Below, piece after piece: positions 63,156-64,000 of a stretch of 64,000 nt of DNA (the first letter of the stretch is position 1; each line of letters begins with the position of its first letter). Location: contig CALNYZ010000044.1 in NCBI GenBank assembly GCA_942490945.1, forward strand, positions 558,001 to 622,000. The letters run 5' to 3'. Source of the stretch: CALNYZ01 sp942490945 (lineage in GTDB: Bacteria > Pseudomonadota > Gammaproteobacteria > UBA6429 > Thiohalophilaceae). The notes below the pieces were generated by a model. The model made no database searches. It was not told the DNA's origin and saw only the letters and a list, made by a program, of their open reading frames with translations. Made by a program: the position numbers and the translations under genes.

Positions 63156-63265
63156 GTCATTCCGCACTTGATGTGGAATCTCACAAAGATTCGTCTTTCC
63201 GGATAACACCTCCGGACACAGATTCGTCATTCCGGAAACACCGGAGGTGTTATCCGGAATCTGGT
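63156..63265. repeat. Cluster of REP-like ATTCCGG palindromic units
   Basis: Copies of GTCATTCCG (63156 and 63226 regions), TTCCGGATAAC and GTTATCCGGAATC appear in opposite orientations. ACACCTCCGG and CCGGAGGTGT pair inside the second unit. These share the ATTCCGGA/TCCGGAAT ends with the elements at 14462-14493 and 14635-14679. Confidence 0.65.
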
Positions 63266-63307
63266 TTTATATATATGAGTTTTCTCGTGCTCACCCGAGC
63301 ACGAATA

Positions 63308-63590
63308 ACTTTCTTTTGCATGCCCAAAAGAAAGTAACCAAAGAAAAAGGCTCCCGTGACCCCGCCGGACTAACATCCGGTACCCTCGTCAGTTTTCGTG
63401 AAACAGGCGGCTGTTTGCTGCTCTCGCACATCCATGTGCTTCACAGCATAAATACATCCATGTATAAAACTAGCGCGAGAACATTTGTGCAGGGATGCAC
63501 TTATGTCACGAAGGCCATGGATGGCCGAGAGTGACGTGCTCGCCTTTGATCCTGTCTCACTCAACTTCCTCGGCTCGGCCAAACGGGATA
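63308..63590. repeat. Widespread-type intergenic element with AAAGTAACCAAAG core
   Basis: ACTTTCTTTTG (63308-63318) pairs exactly with CAAAAGAAAGT (63325-63335) across CATGCC, and the sequence continues AACCAAAGAAAAAGG. From memory, this start and the following alternation of GC-rich hairpin stretches to a CCTCGG-ended tail occur intergenically in many proteobacteria. The hairpin TCGTGCTC/GAGCACGA (63285-63304) lies just before. It is annotated in many genomes as short spurious genes. Confidence 0.5.
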
Positions 63591-63690
63591 ATTATTAGTT
63601 CCGATAGCTAAGTAAGTTGGTTTAAGTAACGAAACAAAAAAAATGTGGGAGGATGTTGGGCTTCATACTTAATCCCAATCTACGTGTCTT

Positions 63691-64000
63691 CTAACTCTTA
63701 TTTACGTCATACGTTTCTAGAAGAAACAAAGCCATAGTACCTGCTAGATTTACGGCTAATTCAGCGTGTCTTGGAGATGGTTTTACATTATTTTTACCTT
63801 TACCATGTGCATCTCCCAAGCGATTTCTTAGCGAACCCAGACCGTTTACGATACCTGAACAGCCACCGAGTATCTGTTTAAATACATCTTCTGTATGTTG
63901 TGATGGTGACAGCTTGAGCTCTTTTGCTGTCTTTTTATATAGCTCAGACAAATCAGTTTTATTGCTATCGAATTCAACACCTTTTGCCTCAAGGATGTGT
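63691..64000 (-). CDS. Abortive infection C-terminal (Abi_C) domain protein, partial
   Basis: The open frame runs to the right edge, so only the C-terminal 102 or so residues are visible; the start lies outside the window. The sequence starts HILEAKGVEFDSN and contains KQILGGCSGIVNGLGSLRNRLGDAHGKG and PRHAELAVNLAGTMALFLLETY, which match the Abi_C family found in phage-defence and retron-like or TIR-type contexts. The function of the missing N-terminal part is unknown. It is next to repeat-rich DNA, fitting an accessory region. Confidence 0.82.
   Translation of the reverse strand, partial: HILEAKGVEFDSNKTDLSELYKKTAKELKLSPSQHTEDVFKQILGGCSGIVNGLGSLRNRLGDAHGKGKNNVKPSPRHAELAVNLAGTMALFLLETYDVNKS

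Larger units (their letters stand above)
62928..63690. other. 763-base intergenic region with repeat elements, no supported gene
   Basis: No frame here looks like a gene. It holds REP-like ATTCCGG units (63156-63265), two hairpins (63285-63304 and 63308-63335), an AAAGAAAGTAACCAAAGAAA-like core (63328-63347) and further palindromic stretches up to about 63590. The AT-rich first part (62928-63140) includes the promoter of the acyltransferase. Confidence 0.6.

Noticed and set aside
63071..63582. Several frames of 70-95 codons in the right-hand intergenic region.
   Set aside because: They consist of palindromic repeat sequence translated, as seen in many misannotated genomes.
1..64000. tRNA, rRNA, transposase or integrase genes.
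   Set aside because: None recognised by eye; the only tyrosine recombinase is XerC in its normal context. A tRNA scan was not possible.

Overview
The window is about 64 kb of chromosome from a gammaproteobacterium. The evidence is gene order: pilMNOPQ-aroK-aroB-(dgt)-(WGR)-damX-like-gltB-gltD-hemE on one strand, and lptM-lysA followed nearby by dapF-DUF484-xerC on the other. Type IV pili, a DUF3622 protein, a SlyD-type isomerase and diaminopimelate/shikimate genes fit a free-living Gram-negative cell. I cannot place it below class. No rRNA, tRNA, CRISPR array, transposase or prophage gene was seen.

Layout. 1-3.5 kb: tail of an unidentified gene, a DUF3622 gene, and the oxidative pentose phosphate operon gnd-zwf-pgl (minus strand). 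3.8-7.1 kb: a sigma-54-dependent two-component pair. 7.2-14.4 kb: lptM, lysA, a CoA-binding protein, an OmpR-type two-component pair, a possible sRNA with a clear terminator, then dapF-DUF484-xerC. 14.4-15 kb: repeat-rich spacer (palindromic REP-like units, an 8-copy 9-bp tandem repeat) and a GIY-YIG nuclease. 15-22 kb: mixed genes (zinc-ribbon protein, FKBP isomerase, DnaJ-related protein, ParB-like protein, secreted protein, glutamine amidotransferase, SLC13 transporter).

22.1-30.6 kb is the most interesting part. A CarH/LitR-type MerR regulator with intact cobalamin-binding motifs heads a tightly packed ten-gene operon: Cfa-like methyltransferase, DUF2878, DUF1295, DUF6134, lipocalin, FAD oxidoreductase, DUF1365, a second Cfa-type synthase and an exported PrxQ-type peroxiredoxin. 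Its promoter (TTGACA/TATAGT) carries a palindrome across spacer and -10. I infer a light- or singlet-oxygen-responsive membrane-lipid remodelling system. No photolyase is present in the window.

30.7-35.9 kb: a TetR regulator and an RND/MMPL permease, a LolA-like periplasmic protein and an outer-membrane barrel. Two perfect palindromes with 16-bp arms, one before the TetR gene and one before the permease gene, look like the TetR operators. 35.9-46.9 kb: a GGDEF-EAL protein, DUF2797, hemE, gltD, gltB. 47.1-58.2 kb: STAS-like protein, a DamX-like ATPase with two SPOR domains, WGR protein, dGTPase, aroB, aroK, a terminator, then pilQPONM. 58.4-62.9 kb: divergent PBP1A gene, a hypothetical protein, a second 9-bp tandem repeat and an acyltransferase. 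62.9-64 kb: repeat elements and the C-terminal part of an abortive-infection (Abi_C) protein running off the right edge, possibly the border of an accessory region.
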